Positions 1 through 8,497 are shown, counted from the stretch's first letter. The stretch: DNA of 15,344 nucleotides from Thioalkalivibrio sp. (GCA_003555285.1 PWGH01000242.1:1-15344); one strand, 5' to 3'. A program made the numbers and translations. Notes: generated by a model not told the origin, from the sequence alone.

Positions 1-2258
1 GCGGCGTCCACCAGCTCTACAGCCATCAGCGCGCGGCCTGGGAAGCCGTACGCGCCGGTCGGCATACGGTGGTGGTTACGCCCACCGCCTCCGGCAAGAC
101 CCTGTGCTACAACCTGCCGGTGCTGCAGGCGGCGCTCAGCGAGGGCGCGAAGGCCTTGTACCTGTTCCCGACCAAGGCGCTGTCCCAGGACCAGGTGGCC
201 GAGCTGATGGAGCTGAACCAGGCCGGCGGGCTGGGCATTCGCGCCTTCACCTTCGACGGCGATACCCCCGGGGACGCCCGCCGGGCGGTGCGCACCAAGG
301 GCGATATCGTCGTCTCCAATCCGGACATGCTGCACCAGGGGGTGTTGCCGCATCACACCAAGTGGGCGCAGTTCTTCGAGAGCCTGCGCTACGTGGTGAT
401 CGACGAAATGCACACCTACCGCGGCGTGTTCGGCTCGCACGTCGCGAACGTGATCCGGCGGCTGCGCCGGGTTTGCCGCTTTTACGGCTCGGACCCGGTC
501 TTCGTGCTCTCGTCGGCCACGATCGCCAATCCGGCGGAGCTGGCCGAGGGGCTGGTGGGCGGGCCGGGGCAGGCGATCACCGAGAGCGGGGCACCCAGCG
601 GCGAACGCCATCTGCTGTTCTGGAACCCGCCGGTGATCAACGCCGATCTCGGCATCCGCGCCTCGGCCCGATCGCAGGTCACGCGCATTGCCCGGATGGC
701 GGTCAAGAGCGGGCTGAAGGCCATCGTTTTCGCGCAGTCGCGGCTGATGGTCGAGGTGCTGACCAAATACATGAAGGACGTCTTCGACGCCGATCCGCGC
801 AAGGGGCCGCGCGTGGTGGGCTACCGGGGCGGTTACCTGCCGACCGAGCGGCGCCAGACCGAGCGCGCGCTGCGGGCGGGGCAAGTCGATTGCGTGATCG
901 CGACCTCGGCCCTGGAGCTCGGCGTGGACATCGGCAGCCTGGATGTCTGCGTGCTGAACGGCTATCCGGGCACCATCGCCGCCACCTGGCAACGGCTGGG
1001 CCGGGCCGGGCGGCGCCAGCGTCCGTCGCTGGGGGTGCTGGTTGCGACCAGCCAGCCGCTGGACCAGTATGTAATCCGCAACCCGGAGTTCTTCCTCGGG
1101 CGTTCGCCCGAGCATGCCCGGATCGACCCGGACCAACTGCTGATCCTGCTCGATCATGTGCGCTGCGCGGCCTTTGAACTGCCGTTTCGCCGCGGCGAGC
1201 ATTTCGGGGAGGAGAACCTCGAGGAGTTGCTCGACTACCTGCAGGCGGAAGGCGTGCTGCATCGGGAGGACGACACCTGGCATTGGACCGAGGACAGCTA
1301 CCCGGCGCAAAGCGTCAGCCTGCGTTCAGTTGCGGAGGGGAATTTCGTGGTCGTCGACACCACCGCCGGGGCGCAGCGCATCATCGCCGAAGTCGACTAC
1401 TCGAGTGCCGCAGAAACCCTGTACGAAGGCGCCATCTACATGGTGCAGGCCGCGCCCTACCAGGTGGAGCGGTTGGACTGGACCGGGCGCAAGGCCTTCG
1501 TCACCCAGACCCGCGTCGACTATTACACCGATGCCATCGACTACACCCGCCTGAAGGTCCTGGATCGTTTCGATCGGCACCGGGACGGGCGCACCGAGAC
1601 CGCCCACGGCGAGGTGCACCTGGTGCGCCGCATCGCCGGCTACAAAAAGATCCGCTACTACAGCCACGAGAATATCGGCTACGGCAACATCACCCTGCCC
1701 GACCAGGAGATGCATACCACCGCGGTCTGGTGGGAGATCGCCCCCGACGTGCTGGCAGCATGCTTTCCCAACCGGCAGCAGGCGCTTGATGGCTTTCTCG
1801 GTGCGGCTTACGCGATGCACCACATCGCCGCGCTGACCATGATGTCCGAACCGCAGGATCTCGGCCGCGCGGTGGGCGATGGCGATGCGCGCTGGTTCGC
1901 GACCGTCGGCGCGAACGGCCGCGGCCAGATGCGGCGCCCGGAGGGCAGCGAGTGCGATCCGGAGGCCGAAACCCGGTTTCGCCCGGCGGTGTTTTTGTAC
2001 GACAACTATCCGGGCGGTGTGGGTCTGGCTGCGCCGTTGTACCAGCGGCGCAGCCGGGTTCTCGAGGATGCCGGTCGGCTGATCCGGGACTGTGCCTGCC
2101 GAGGCGGGTGCCCGGCCTGCGTCGGCCCGATCCTGGCCTCCGAGGAACAACGCGGGTTTTCGCCGAAGGACGCCGCGCTGATCGTGCTTGCCCAGTTTGA
2201 TCTCGACCCGTTTGATCTCGGTCCGTTGCATCGCGATGGCACTGAAGCATCGGCTTGA
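1..2258 (+). CDS. mrfA: MrfA/YprA-like DExH helicase with C-terminal Cys cluster (5' partial)
   Basis: Superfamily 2 helicase truncated by the left window edge. Translation is open from base 3, and the residues before the first internal GTG (base 69) look like a normal helicase Q-motif region (LYSHQ), so the true start lies outside the window. Visible motifs: motif I TPTASGKT (78-101), motif II DEMH (402-413), motif III SSAT near 510, motif V ATSALELGVD near 900 and motif VI QRLGRAGRR near 990. The C-terminal third carries four cysteines in CxC-x3-C-x2-C spacing (2091-2120), typical of the DUF1998/MrfA metal-binding region. About 751 residues are visible, so only a few tens are missing. In Bacillus subtilis, MrfA (YprA) with MrfB acts in a UvrABC-independent repair of mitomycin-type lesions; that role here is inferred from family and neighbour. 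The gene overlaps the exonuclease gene by 23 bases. Confidence 0.9.
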   Translation, partial: GVHQLYSHQRAAWEAVRAGRHTVVVTPTASGKTLCYNLPVLQAALSEGAKALYLFPTKALSQDQVAELMELNQAGGLGIRAFTFDGDTPGDARRAVRTKGDIVVSNPDMLHQGVLPHHTKWAQFFESLRYVVIDEMHTYRGVFGSHVANVIRRLRRVCRFYGSDPVFVLSSATIANPAELAEGLVGGPGQAITESGAPSGERHLLFWNPPVINADLGIRASARSQVTRIARMAVKSGLKAIVFAQSRLMVEVLTKYMKDVFDADPRKGPRVVGYRGGYLPTERRQTERALRAGQVDCVIATSALELGVDIGSLDVCVLNGYPGTIAATWQRLGRAGRRQRPSLGVLVATSQPLDQYVIRNPEFFLGRSPEHARIDPDQLLILLDHVRCAAFELPFRRGEHFGEENLEELLDYLQAEGVLHREDDTWHWTEDSYPAQSVSLRSVAEGNFVVVDTTAGAQRIIAEVDYSSAAETLYEGAIYMVQAAPYQVERLDWTGRKAFVTQTRVDYYTDAIDYTRLKVLDRFDRHRDGRTETAHGEVHLVRRIAGYKKIRYYSHENIGYGNITLPDQEMHTTAVWWEIAPDVLAACFPNRQQALDGFLGAAYAMHHIAALTMMSEPQDLGRAVGDGDARWFATVGANGRGQMRRPEGSECDPEAETRFRPAVFLYDNYPGGVGLAAPLYQRRSRVLEDAGRLIRDCACRGGCPACVGPILASEEQRGFSPKDAALIVLAQFDLDPFDLGPLHRDGTEASA

Positions 2259-3624
2259 CATCTTGCGGCGCCAAGCGGGCGCAACGCCGGCTTCGGTGGC
2301 GGTTCCGGGTTCGGCTTCGGGATCCGTTCCGGAATCGGATTCGGAATCGGATTCGGATTCGGAATCGGATCCGGGACCGGCTCTGGGACCGGCTCTGGGA
2401 CCGGCTCCGGATTTGGGGCGACCCGAGGCCCTGTCCGTGCGCCTGCAACGCCTGGGTGGGCGGGCCCGAAACCCGAAGCGGTCGGCTTCGGGTCGCGCCG
2501 CGACCACGCCCGCGCGGATCGAGGTACAGGTCGAGGCCCAGGTCGATGCGCGGGCCGAGCCTCGGGCTGAAGATCGGGCCGAAGGTCTGGCCAAGCGATT
2601 GGGCGGAACGGCGGTTGGCGAACACCTGATCCGGATTGATACCCAGCTTCCCCTGGTCAGCGGCCATGGTACCCGCTGCCTGGCCGAAGCCCAGGAACCG
2701 ATCTGGCCGTTGACCACCGTGCCGGGACCCATCGTCGGTCTTGATACCGAGACCACCGGCCTGGCCGGTGGGACCGGCACCCTGGCCTTCATGGTCGGCA
2801 TCGCCGAGGCCAAGCGGGACCACGTCCATCTGCGTCAGTGGTTGCTGACGGCCTTCTCGGGCGAGGCCGCGATGCTGGACGACGTGGCCGAGGCCCTGGT
2901 GGGCGCCGGCTTGCTGGTCAGTTACAACGGCAAGGGCTTCGACCTGCCGCTGCTGCGCGATCGGCGGCGTCTGCGGCGTGGGGTTCCGCTGGTGGAGCCG
3001 CCGCACCTGGATCTGTTGGTTCCGGTGCGCCGCTTGTTCCGCAAGGTCTGGCCGGATTGCCGTCTGGTCACCGCCGAGCAGCGTCTGCTCGGCCTGTTCC
3101 GGCATCAGGATCTGCCCGGGTCCGAGGCGCCGCGGGCGTGGCGCGATCATCTGGCCGGGCGCGGGGGCGATGGTCTGCAGCAGGTCCTGCGCCACAATGC
3201 CCTGGATGTACTGAGCCTGCTGGTGCTCGGACCCGTGCTGGCCCGGGCGTTGCACGATCCCCTGGCCTACGGGGCGGATCCGCTCGCGGTTGCCGAAACC
3301 TGGACCCGGTGTGGGGAAGAAGCGCGCGCGCTGGCCCTATTGGAGCGCGGCCGGGATCGACTCGACACGCGGGGTCGCCTGGTGTTGGCGCGGGCGCTGC
3401 GGCGTGCCGGCCGCTGGCCGGATGCGGTAGCCGTGTGGGAATGCCTGGCGGGCGAGGGGTGTGCCGAGGCCGTGGAGCATCTGGCCAAATACCATGAGCA
3501 CATCCGCGGCGACTGGTCGCGCGCCTTGGTCCTGGCGAACCGTCTGGAGGAGGGGCCGGAGGCCCGGCGCCGCCGCACGCGCCTGGTCCGGCGCCTGGGC
3601 CCCCAGCGGCGCTTCGATTTCTAA
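2236..3624 (+). CDS. mrfB: MrfB/YprB-like DEDD exonuclease with TPR-like C-terminus
   Basis: 462-residue predicted 3'-5' exonuclease of the RNase H-like (RNase_H_2) superfamily. The nuclease core runs from about residue 165 to 335: ExoI DTETTG gives D170 and E172, ExoII YNGKGFD gives D236, and ExoIII HNALD gives H320 and D324. A helical TPR-like segment (about 345-440) follows, as in YprB. The start is ATG 2236 (MALKHRLD); an in-frame TTG at 2188 lies deeper inside the helicase and has no better ribosome site. The gene overlaps the helicase end by 23 bases, suggesting translational coupling and joint work in DNA repair. Residues 30-60 form an unusual Asp/Ser run followed by Gly-Pro-Ala repeats, and residues 80-120 are also low complexity. 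These precede the catalytic core and look like a flexible insert. Function is assigned by family; the catalytic residues appear intact. Confidence 0.85.
   Translation: MALKHRLDILRRQAGATPASVAVPGSASGSVPESDSESDSDSESDPGPALGPALGPAPDLGRPEALSVRLQRLGGRARNPKRSASGRAATTPARIEVQVEAQVDARAEPRAEDRAEGLAKRLGGTAVGEHLIRIDTQLPLVSGHGTRCLAEAQEPIWPLTTVPGPIVGLDTETTGLAGGTGTLAFMVGIAEAKRDHVHLRQWLLTAFSGEAAMLDDVAEALVGAGLLVSYNGKGFDLPLLRDRRRLRRGVPLVEPPHLDLLVPVRRLFRKVWPDCRLVTAEQRLLGLFRHQDLPGSEAPRAWRDHLAGRGGDGLQQVLRHNALDVLSLLVLGPVLARALHDPLAYGADPLAVAETWTRCGEEARALALLERGRDRLDTRGRLVLARALRRAGRWPDAVAVWECLAGEGCAEAVEHLAKYHEHIRGDWSRALVLANRLEEGPEARRRRTRLVRRLGPQRRFDF
2326..2408 (+). repeat. In-gene short tandem repeats (hexamer and 12-mer)
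   Basis: Within the exonuclease gene, bases 2326-2372 are made of alternating hexamers of the type GGAATC/GGATTC joined by CG, giving an alternating Asp/Ser/Glu peptide. Directly after this a 12-mer GGGACCGGCTCT occurs at 2373-2384 and 2385-2396, with a one-base variant at 2397-2408, encoding Gly-Pro-Ala-Leu units. The reading frame is preserved because both units are multiples of three. Such tracts can expand or contract by slippage in steps that leave the protein in frame. Confidence 0.9.
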
Positions 3625-3672
3625 GTCATACGGGGGTCGATCATGCGGTGAGGTCCCTGCGCCTGGCCGAAG

Positions 3673-4905
3673 TTAGGCCTCTCCCTTCAGCACCGCCATC
3701 ATCTCCTGCACGCCTTCGTGCTCGAGTTCCAGCTGTGCCAGGTCGAGCCCGGAGTCCGCTGCGGCCCGATTCAGCTTGGCGAAGGCGGGGATCTCGTCGT
3801 ACCGCGGCATCGGCAGGTCCGGTTTCGACTGGTTCTGTTGATAGAGCTGGGCCACCAGGATCAGATCGCAGTAATCCGCCGTGGGGCCCGGATCGCGATA
3901 CCAGTTGCCGGATTCCCGTACCACTTGGCTGAGGTCGGAACTCATCCCCCAGGAGCCGATGACCAACTCACCCACCAAATGGTGCAGCTTGATGACGATG
4001 GCGTCGAGTTCCTGTGCGGACACATCGACATGATGGCGGCCGAGGTAATCGAGAATAGGGACCACGCCGATCCGGTGCAGCAGTCCGACCAACAACGCGT
4101 GCTCCGGATCGAAGCCCTTGCAGTGGCGGGCGATCACGAAACTGAGGACCGAGACGTGCACGCTGCGATCCCACAGCTCGCGCATGTGTCTCTTCAATTC
4201 GGGAGATCGGGCGCGAAAGACCTGCTGCATGGCGATGGTCAGCACCAGGCGCCGCGTCGCATCCATGCCCAGCCGAACGATCGCCTCGCGAACGCTGACC
4301 ACCGGGCTGGAAGCGCCGTACAGGGCGCTGTTCGCGGCGCGCACCAACCCGCCGGTGATGCCGAGATCCATGCCGACGATACGCGCGAGTTGGCGGGCAT
4401 CGCTATCGGGGTCCTGCATCGCCGCCTGGATCCGAACCGCCGTCTCGGGCAGCGCGGGCAGGTCGAGTTTGCCGGTCATGCAGGCCTGGTAGAGCGAGGT
4501 AAACACCGCCTCCTCGGTCCCGGTCAGTTCCACGTCCCCGACCTCGTAGACCGAGCGGTTGTGCTCCCTTTTCAGACGCTCGTAGAGCTGGCGATCCAGC
4601 CGTAGCAGGCGGACAGAGGTCAATGCCACTGCATGATCAAGGAGTTGCCCTTCGGCGAAGATCGGCTGGCGGGCACGGGCTGAACCGGCGTCCACACCCT
4701 CGGGCTTTCCCTGCGTGGACAGGCCCACGCGACCCTCCAGCACATACAGCAGCCAGTGATGCTCCTGTGCAGCGGTGAACCGCTGACCAGCCTCGAACTG
4801 GGTCACGTGACCTCTCGTGGCGAGCGTGGTTCGCTGCTCCGAGGCCAGTGTGCCCACGGGCTGGAGCCCCTTGAGCAGCGTGACCTCGGGGGCGGTATCA
4901 GCCAT
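3673..4905 (-). CDS. cNMP-binding-like/HDOD domain signalling protein
   Basis: 410-residue predicted cytoplasmic signalling protein. Residues about 25-115 resemble a cyclic-nucleotide-binding/CRP-type beta roll (LYVLEGRVGLSTQGK, then FAEGQLL and a VRLLRLDRQ strand). Residues about 145-345 form an HDOD domain, starting LDLPALPETAVRIQ and including GLLHRIGVVPIL. HDOD proteins are HD-fold proteins that lack the metal-binding pair and act as scaffolds in stress, cell-cycle or c-di-GMP signalling; here the equivalent of the HD-family HD pair reads H277-R278, consistent with no hydrolase activity. The start is ATG 4905 with GGGGAAG about 8 bases upstream. It is the last gene of the minus-strand run and converges on the exonuclease gene with 48 bases between stops, where I see no convincing terminator. 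Ligand and partners cannot be read from the sequence. Confidence 0.85.
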   Translation of the reverse strand: MADTAPEVTLLKGLQPVGTLASEQRTTLATRGHVTQFEAGQRFTAAQEHHWLLYVLEGRVGLSTQGKPEGVDAGSARARQPIFAEGQLLDHAVALTSVRLLRLDRQLYERLKREHNRSVYEVGDVELTGTEEAVFTSLYQACMTGKLDLPALPETAVRIQAAMQDPDSDARQLARIVGMDLGITGGLVRAANSALYGASSPVVSVREAIVRLGMDATRRLVLTIAMQQVFRARSPELKRHMRELWDRSVHVSVLSFVIARHCKGFDPEHALLVGLLHRIGVVPILDYLGRHHVDVSAQELDAIVIKLHHLVGELVIGSWGMSSDLSQVVRESGNWYRDPGPTADYCDLILVAQLYQQNQSKPDLPMPRYDEIPAFAKLNRAAADSGLDLAQLELEHEGVQEMMAVLKGEA

Positions 4906-5033
4906 TCGCCGGCTTCCCCATGTTCGTCGCCATCGGGTGGGTCGCCAGTGGCTTCTTCGCCCTCGGGCCTGTCGTCATCGGGTTCGTCGCCATCTGGATC
5001 TGCCTGTTCTGGATCTGCCTGTTCATCCCGCAC
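4803..5033 (-). CDS. Possible small acidic protein, overlapping the HDOD gene start
   Basis: A 76-codon frame from GTG 5033. Its first ~45 residues are almost all Asp, Glu, Pro, Gly and Ala (for example DEQADPEQADPDGDEPDDD), followed by about 30 residues that overlap the HDOD gene in another frame and look unlike protein. The frame is the same as that of the upstream universal stress protein and is open all the way from that gene's TGA (5121-5123), but no good start or ribosome site is obvious. The acidic part contains a 15-base tandem repeat. It could be a small real protein, an acidic N-terminal extension of the HDOD protein separated by a frame change, or chance. Not recognised as any family. 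Confidence 0.25.
   Translation of the reverse strand: MRDEQADPEQADPDGDEPDDDRPEGEEATGDPPDGDEHGEAGEWLIPPPRSRCSRGSSPWAHWPRSSEPRSPREVT
4996..5025. repeat. 15-bp tandem repeat, two copies
   Basis: GGATCTGCCTGTTCT at 4996-5010 is followed directly by a copy at 5011-5025 that differs only in the last base. On the minus strand it encodes the repeated AspPro-GluGln-Ala unit of the acidic frame. Confidence 0.85.
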
Positions 5034-5120
5034 CGCTTGAGTGACCCCCTGTGTAGAGTAGCCCCTGCGGCCAATAATTGTGTAGCCCTGCGCCGGGCGG
5101 AGGCGGTGGGTGAGGGCGCC

Positions 5121-5975
5121 TCAGGCGCTGACGACCACGGGCAGCGTCAGGGCCTCCAGCAAGGACTCTGCCTGCGTGTCCTGCAGCAGCCGGCTCTGGC
5201 GGCTGACCACCAGCTCGCAACCGCGTTCCTCGCGCAGGGTGCGCACAATGGCGAGCGGGCTCAGGGACGGAAGCCGGCGCTGACGCACGTCGACCTGCGC
5301 CTGCTCCAGCCACTCCGAGACGGCGTGATCGCGTGCCTCGGTGGCGCCGGGCTCCGGCAGCGTCAGCAGCAACAGGGTCAGGGGGCGCTGGCGTTGACGC
5401 GCGAGCACGAGCGCCGTCGTCAGCGCCTTGCGGCTCGTCTCGAAGTCGTCGATGACCACCAGCACGGGGCCTTCGCGCCGAACCGCGCCGAGGTCCCACA
5501 GGAGCACCGATCCCGGTGCTTCCCGGGCCAATGCCCGCGCCGTGGAGCCGAGCGTGCGCCCCGGCGTTCCGGACCAGCCGACCTTCCCTAGCACCACGAG
5601 GTCGTTGGGGCCGGTCAGGCCAAGGATCTCCTGCACCACGCTGCCCCGGCGCACACTGAAGGAGTAGGCGACGCGGTGCCCATCGACCGCTGCTTCCAGC
5701 GCCTGTCGAACCCGCCGGATCTGTCGACGCAGGCGGGCCTCGATCGCTTCGATGGAGGCTTGCCGGCTGGTCCCCGAAACGGCTCCGACCTCCCGGGCGA
5801 AATCGAAGCCGGCGCTGCGCAGCAGGCGGATGTCCTCGACGAACACCGCATGCAGTTCCGCCTGTCGGCTGACGGCATGCGCCACCGCGGCCTCGAGGGC
5901 GGCGAGGCTCGCCCGAGAGGCGTCCAGCAGTACCAGGATCCGCTCGCGGGGCGGGGGGGCGAGGGCTTCACTCAT
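5121..5975 (-). CDS. Tandem-domain universal stress protein
   Basis: 284-residue UspA-family protein with two alpha/beta domains. Domain 1 (about 10-160) starts RILVLLDAS and contains the nucleotide-binding signature G130-x2-G133-x9-G143-S144 (LGKVGWSG, then GRTLGST), so ATP binding is predicted. Domain 2 (about 170-284) starts VLVVIDDFETS and ends ELVVSRQ and LPVVVSA; it lacks the glycine signature and is probably non-binding. The start is ATG 5975: it aligns with the normal USP beginning (MSEALAPPPRERILV), and its ATG overlaps the protease stop in ATGAGTGA, a coupling arrangement. A longer frame to 6194 exists but its extra residues are a shadow of the protease gene. The tight linkage to a Lon-like protease suggests co-production under stress. 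Confidence 0.9.
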   Translation of the reverse strand: MSEALAPPPRERILVLLDASRASLAALEAAVAHAVSRQAELHAVFVEDIRLLRSAGFDFAREVGAVSGTSRQASIEAIEARLRRQIRRVRQALEAAVDGHRVAYSFSVRRGSVVQEILGLTGPNDLVVLGKVGWSGTPGRTLGSTARALAREAPGSVLLWDLGAVRREGPVLVVIDDFETSRKALTTALVLARQRQRPLTLLLLTLPEPGATEARDHAVSEWLEQAQVDVRQRRLPSLSPLAIVRTLREERGCELVVSRQSRLLQDTQAESLLEALTLPVVVSA

Positions 5976-8424
5976 CGTTCGTGGAGGTCTCGCCGTCGTC
6001 CCCCGTTTCGCCGTTCTCTTCCGTTTCCCCGTTGCCCCGGCGGTTTCGCTTGCGGCTGATCTCGGCGAAGGCCGCCAGGCGGTCGGCGACGCGGCGATTG
6101 AAGGTGTCCGGGGGGAATCGGCCTTCCGCATCGGCTGCACCGGCAGGGAGTCCGGTGAGCAGGGCGATGGCCTCGTCCAGGCTGCGGATCGCATAGACGC
6201 TGAAATGCCCCGCGGCCACGGCCTCCCGGACGTCGCGCCGCAGCATCAGGTGCTCGACATTGCCCGCCGGGAGCAGCACGCCGTGGTGGTTGACCGCGCC
6301 GGCCTCGCGGCAGACCTCGAAGAAGCCTTCGATCTTCTCGTTCACGCCGCCCACGGCCTGGATTTCGCCATGCTGATTCATCGAGCCGGTCACCGCCAGG
6401 GACTGGCGCAGCGGAACCCGGGTGATGGCCGACAGCAAGGCACAGGTTTCGGCCACCGACGCCGAATCGCCCTCGACGCCCCCATAGGATTGCTCGAAGG
6501 CGAGGCTTGCCGACAGCGAGAGGTCGCCTTCGCCGGCATAGCGGCTGGCGAGAAAACGCGACAGGATCATCACACTCTTGCTGTGAATCGGGCCGCCGAG
6601 CTTCGCCTCGCGCTCGATGTCGATCACCTGCCCCCGGCCGGGTCGGGCGGTCGCGGTGATGCGGCTCGGCCGGCCGAAGCGGTAGGCACCGAGTTGGATC
6701 ACCGACAGGCCGTTGACCTGTCCGGTCCGCTCGCCCTCGGTCGCGATCAGCACCGTGCCCCGGCGGATCTGCTCCAGATTCTGCCGGCGCAGGCGGTCGG
6801 CGCGCGCCAGCTGCTCATCGATGGCCTGCTCCACATGCAGCGCGCCGATGTGCGGCGCCCCGGCCTGCTCGGCCCAGTGTTCGGCCTCCATCAACAGATC
6901 CCGCAGCGCGCGGTCGTGGCCGGTAAGTTTTTTCTGATCGTCGGCCAGGCGGCTCGCGTGTTCGATGACCCGGGCGACACCCCCGCGGTCCAGCGGCCGA
7001 AGCCGGGTCTGGCGTGCCAGCGTGCCCACCATGCGGGCATAGAGGCCATAGCCGTCGTTGGTGCGATCGATCTCGTCCTCGAAATCCGCCTGGACCTTGA
7101 ACAGCTCGAGAAAATCCGGATCGTAGTGCGCGAGCAGGTAATACAGGATGCGGTCGCCGAGCAGCACCACCTTCAGATGGACCGGAATGGGCTCGGGCTG
7201 CAGGCTGACGGTACTGACCAGGCCGTAGAGGCGCTCGAGCGATTCGATGCAGATCTCGCCGGAGGACAGCACCCGCTTCAGGCTTTCCCAGGCCATCGGC
7301 TGCAACAGCACGCGGCGCACGTCGAGCATCAGGTAGCCGCCATTGGCCCGGTGCAGGGCCCCGGAACGGACCATCGAGAAGTCGGTGTACAAGGCGCCTT
7401 GGTGCACCTGGTGTTCGATCAGGCCGACCAGGTGCTGGTGGTTCGGAAGATCCTCGTAGATCACCGGCGCCCCGTTCTGGTTCCCATTGTCCACCAGCAG
7501 GTTGACGCGACAGCGGTTGAGCAGGCCGTCGGGGGGGCCGCCCCCGCCGCCCCCCTCGCTACCGGGCCCGCCTTGCTCAGTGAAGAACCGCGCCTGTTCG
7601 ACCAGATGTTCACGGATCGCATCGAGTTGGTTGACGATGGCCTTCTGCTGTTCCCACGTGTCCTTCAGTTCGTTGATGGGTCCGCCGAGGGTGAAGGACA
7701 CCATCTCCTCGTTCAATTCACGGATTTTCTGCTGCAGTTCCTTGCGCAGGCGCGGCACCTGCTGGATCGTCTGCTGTAGGTGCTGCTGCAGTTCCTGCAT
7801 CTTGTTTTCGATCCGCGTGCGTTCGTGGTCCGACAGTTTCTGGAAATCGTCGGGATCGAGCACGTCGCCATCCCGGGTCGGCGCGAAGGTGAATCCGCTG
7901 GGTGCGGTGATCAGCGCGATTTCGTTGCGATTGGCCTCTTCCTGAATCGCGCGGATGCCCTGGTGCTGGCGTCGCGCCATCTCCTCCTGGAGTTCCTGCA
8001 GCCGGCTCTGGTATTCCTCGCTCTCGAAGGCGGCCGGAATGCTGCTGCGCAATTCCTCCACCAGCCGGTCCAGATCCTCCTTCAGGCGCCGTCCCTGGCC
8101 GGCGGGCAGCCGGGCGGCTCGCGGCTTGTCGGGCGACTCGAAGTTGAACAGCAGGCACCAGTCCGGCGGGGTGGGCTCGCCCTCGGCGCGTCGGTGCAGG
8201 AACTGGCGCACCACTTCGTGCTTGCCGGCGGCACTTGGACCGAGCACGAACAGGTTGAAGCCATGGCTCTGGATCGCGGTTCCGAATTCCAGTGCCCGGA
8301 GCACCCGATCCTGCCCGTAGGGTAGATCCAGTTCTTCCAGGGCCCGTGTGGTGTCAAAATCCAGCTGCTCGGGTGGGCAGCGGTGATAGATCTGGTCCTC
8401 GGTCAGTGGCTGGAGTTCCGTCAT
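5968..8424 (-). CDS. Lon-like ATP-dependent protease, AAA_32 family
   Basis: 818-residue Lon-related protease of the AAA_32 type (also called LonC/YcbZ-like), predicted cytoplasmic. N-terminal part: Walker A GPSAAGK (62-68), a long coiled-coil-rich insert rich in Gln/Glu/Arg (about 110-280), a glycine-rich linker (285-298), Walker B GGYLMLD (362-368), then an AAA lid. The C-terminal S16 protease domain (about 560-775) has catalytic Ser654 in EGDSASVAE and Lys697 in GGVNEKIEG; the 43-residue spacing equals that of Lon. The tail (780-818) is charged and disordered (NGETEENGETGDDGET). The start ATG 8424 has a strong AGGAGG six bases upstream. It precedes and overlaps the stress protein gene. The family's substrates are poorly known, so role in protein quality control is inference. 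Confidence 0.93.
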   Translation of the reverse strand: MTELQPLTEDQIYHRCPPEQLDFDTTRALEELDLPYGQDRVLRALEFGTAIQSHGFNLFVLGPSAAGKHEVVRQFLHRRAEGEPTPPDWCLLFNFESPDKPRAARLPAGQGRRLKEDLDRLVEELRSSIPAAFESEEYQSRLQELQEEMARRQHQGIRAIQEEANRNEIALITAPSGFTFAPTRDGDVLDPDDFQKLSDHERTRIENKMQELQQHLQQTIQQVPRLRKELQQKIRELNEEMVSFTLGGPINELKDTWEQQKAIVNQLDAIREHLVEQARFFTEQGGPGSEGGGGGGPPDGLLNRCRVNLLVDNGNQNGAPVIYEDLPNHQHLVGLIEHQVHQGALYTDFSMVRSGALHRANGGYLMLDVRRVLLQPMAWESLKRVLSSGEICIESLERLYGLVSTVSLQPEPIPVHLKVVLLGDRILYYLLAHYDPDFLELFKVQADFEDEIDRTNDGYGLYARMVGTLARQTRLRPLDRGGVARVIEHASRLADDQKKLTGHDRALRDLLMEAEHWAEQAGAPHIGALHVEQAIDEQLARADRLRRQNLEQIRRGTVLIATEGERTGQVNGLSVIQLGAYRFGRPSRITATARPGRGQVIDIEREAKLGGPIHSKSVMILSRFLASRYAGEGDLSLSASLAFEQSYGGVEGDSASVAETCALLSAITRVPLRQSLAVTGSMNQHGEIQAVGGVNEKIEGFFEVCREAGAVNHHGVLLPAGNVEHLMLRRDVREAVAAGHFSVYAIRSLDEAIALLTGLPAGAADAEGRFPPDTFNRRVADRLAAFAEISRKRNRRGNGETEENGETGDDGETSTNDE

Positions 8425-8475
8425 GCCGATCCTCCTGGTGATGGGATGGATCCGTGATCGTGGGCAAGGCCCCGC

Positions 8476-8492
8476 TCGGCGCGGCGCGCCGA
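8476..8492. repeat. Hairpin between GFA stop and protease start
   Basis: TCGGCGC (8476-8482) and GCGCCGA (8486-8492) form a perfect 7-bp stem with a 3-base loop, directly downstream of the GFA gene on the minus strand. No T-run follows, so it is a weak terminator candidate or an attenuating or mRNA-stability hairpin, leaving read-through into the protease gene possible. Confidence 0.5.
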
Positions 8493-8497
8493 CGGCC

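Noticed and set aside
2188..2235. TTG start extending the nuclease by 16 residues
   Set aside because: The extra residues are coded inside the helicase C-terminus, and ATG 2236 gives the more natural overlap and N-terminus.
2326..2408. Possible CRISPR-like array
   Set aside because: The repeats are directly adjacent, short, in frame and without unique spacers, and there are no cas genes nearby.
1326..3255. Long minus-strand frames of 495 and 521 codons over the helicase and nuclease genes
   Set aside because: Both are antisense to well-supported genes, with Arg/Gly/Ala/Pro-rich content typical of shadow frames.
5111..5123. TGAGG/CCTCA inverted repeat at the USP stop as a terminator
   Set aside because: Only five pairs with a 3-base loop and no T-run; too weak to support.
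5752..7779. Long plus-strand open frame of 675 codons
   Set aside because: It lies antisense to the Lon-like protease, whose catalytic motifs are all intact; the frame is a by-product of high-GC codon bias and shows no domain.
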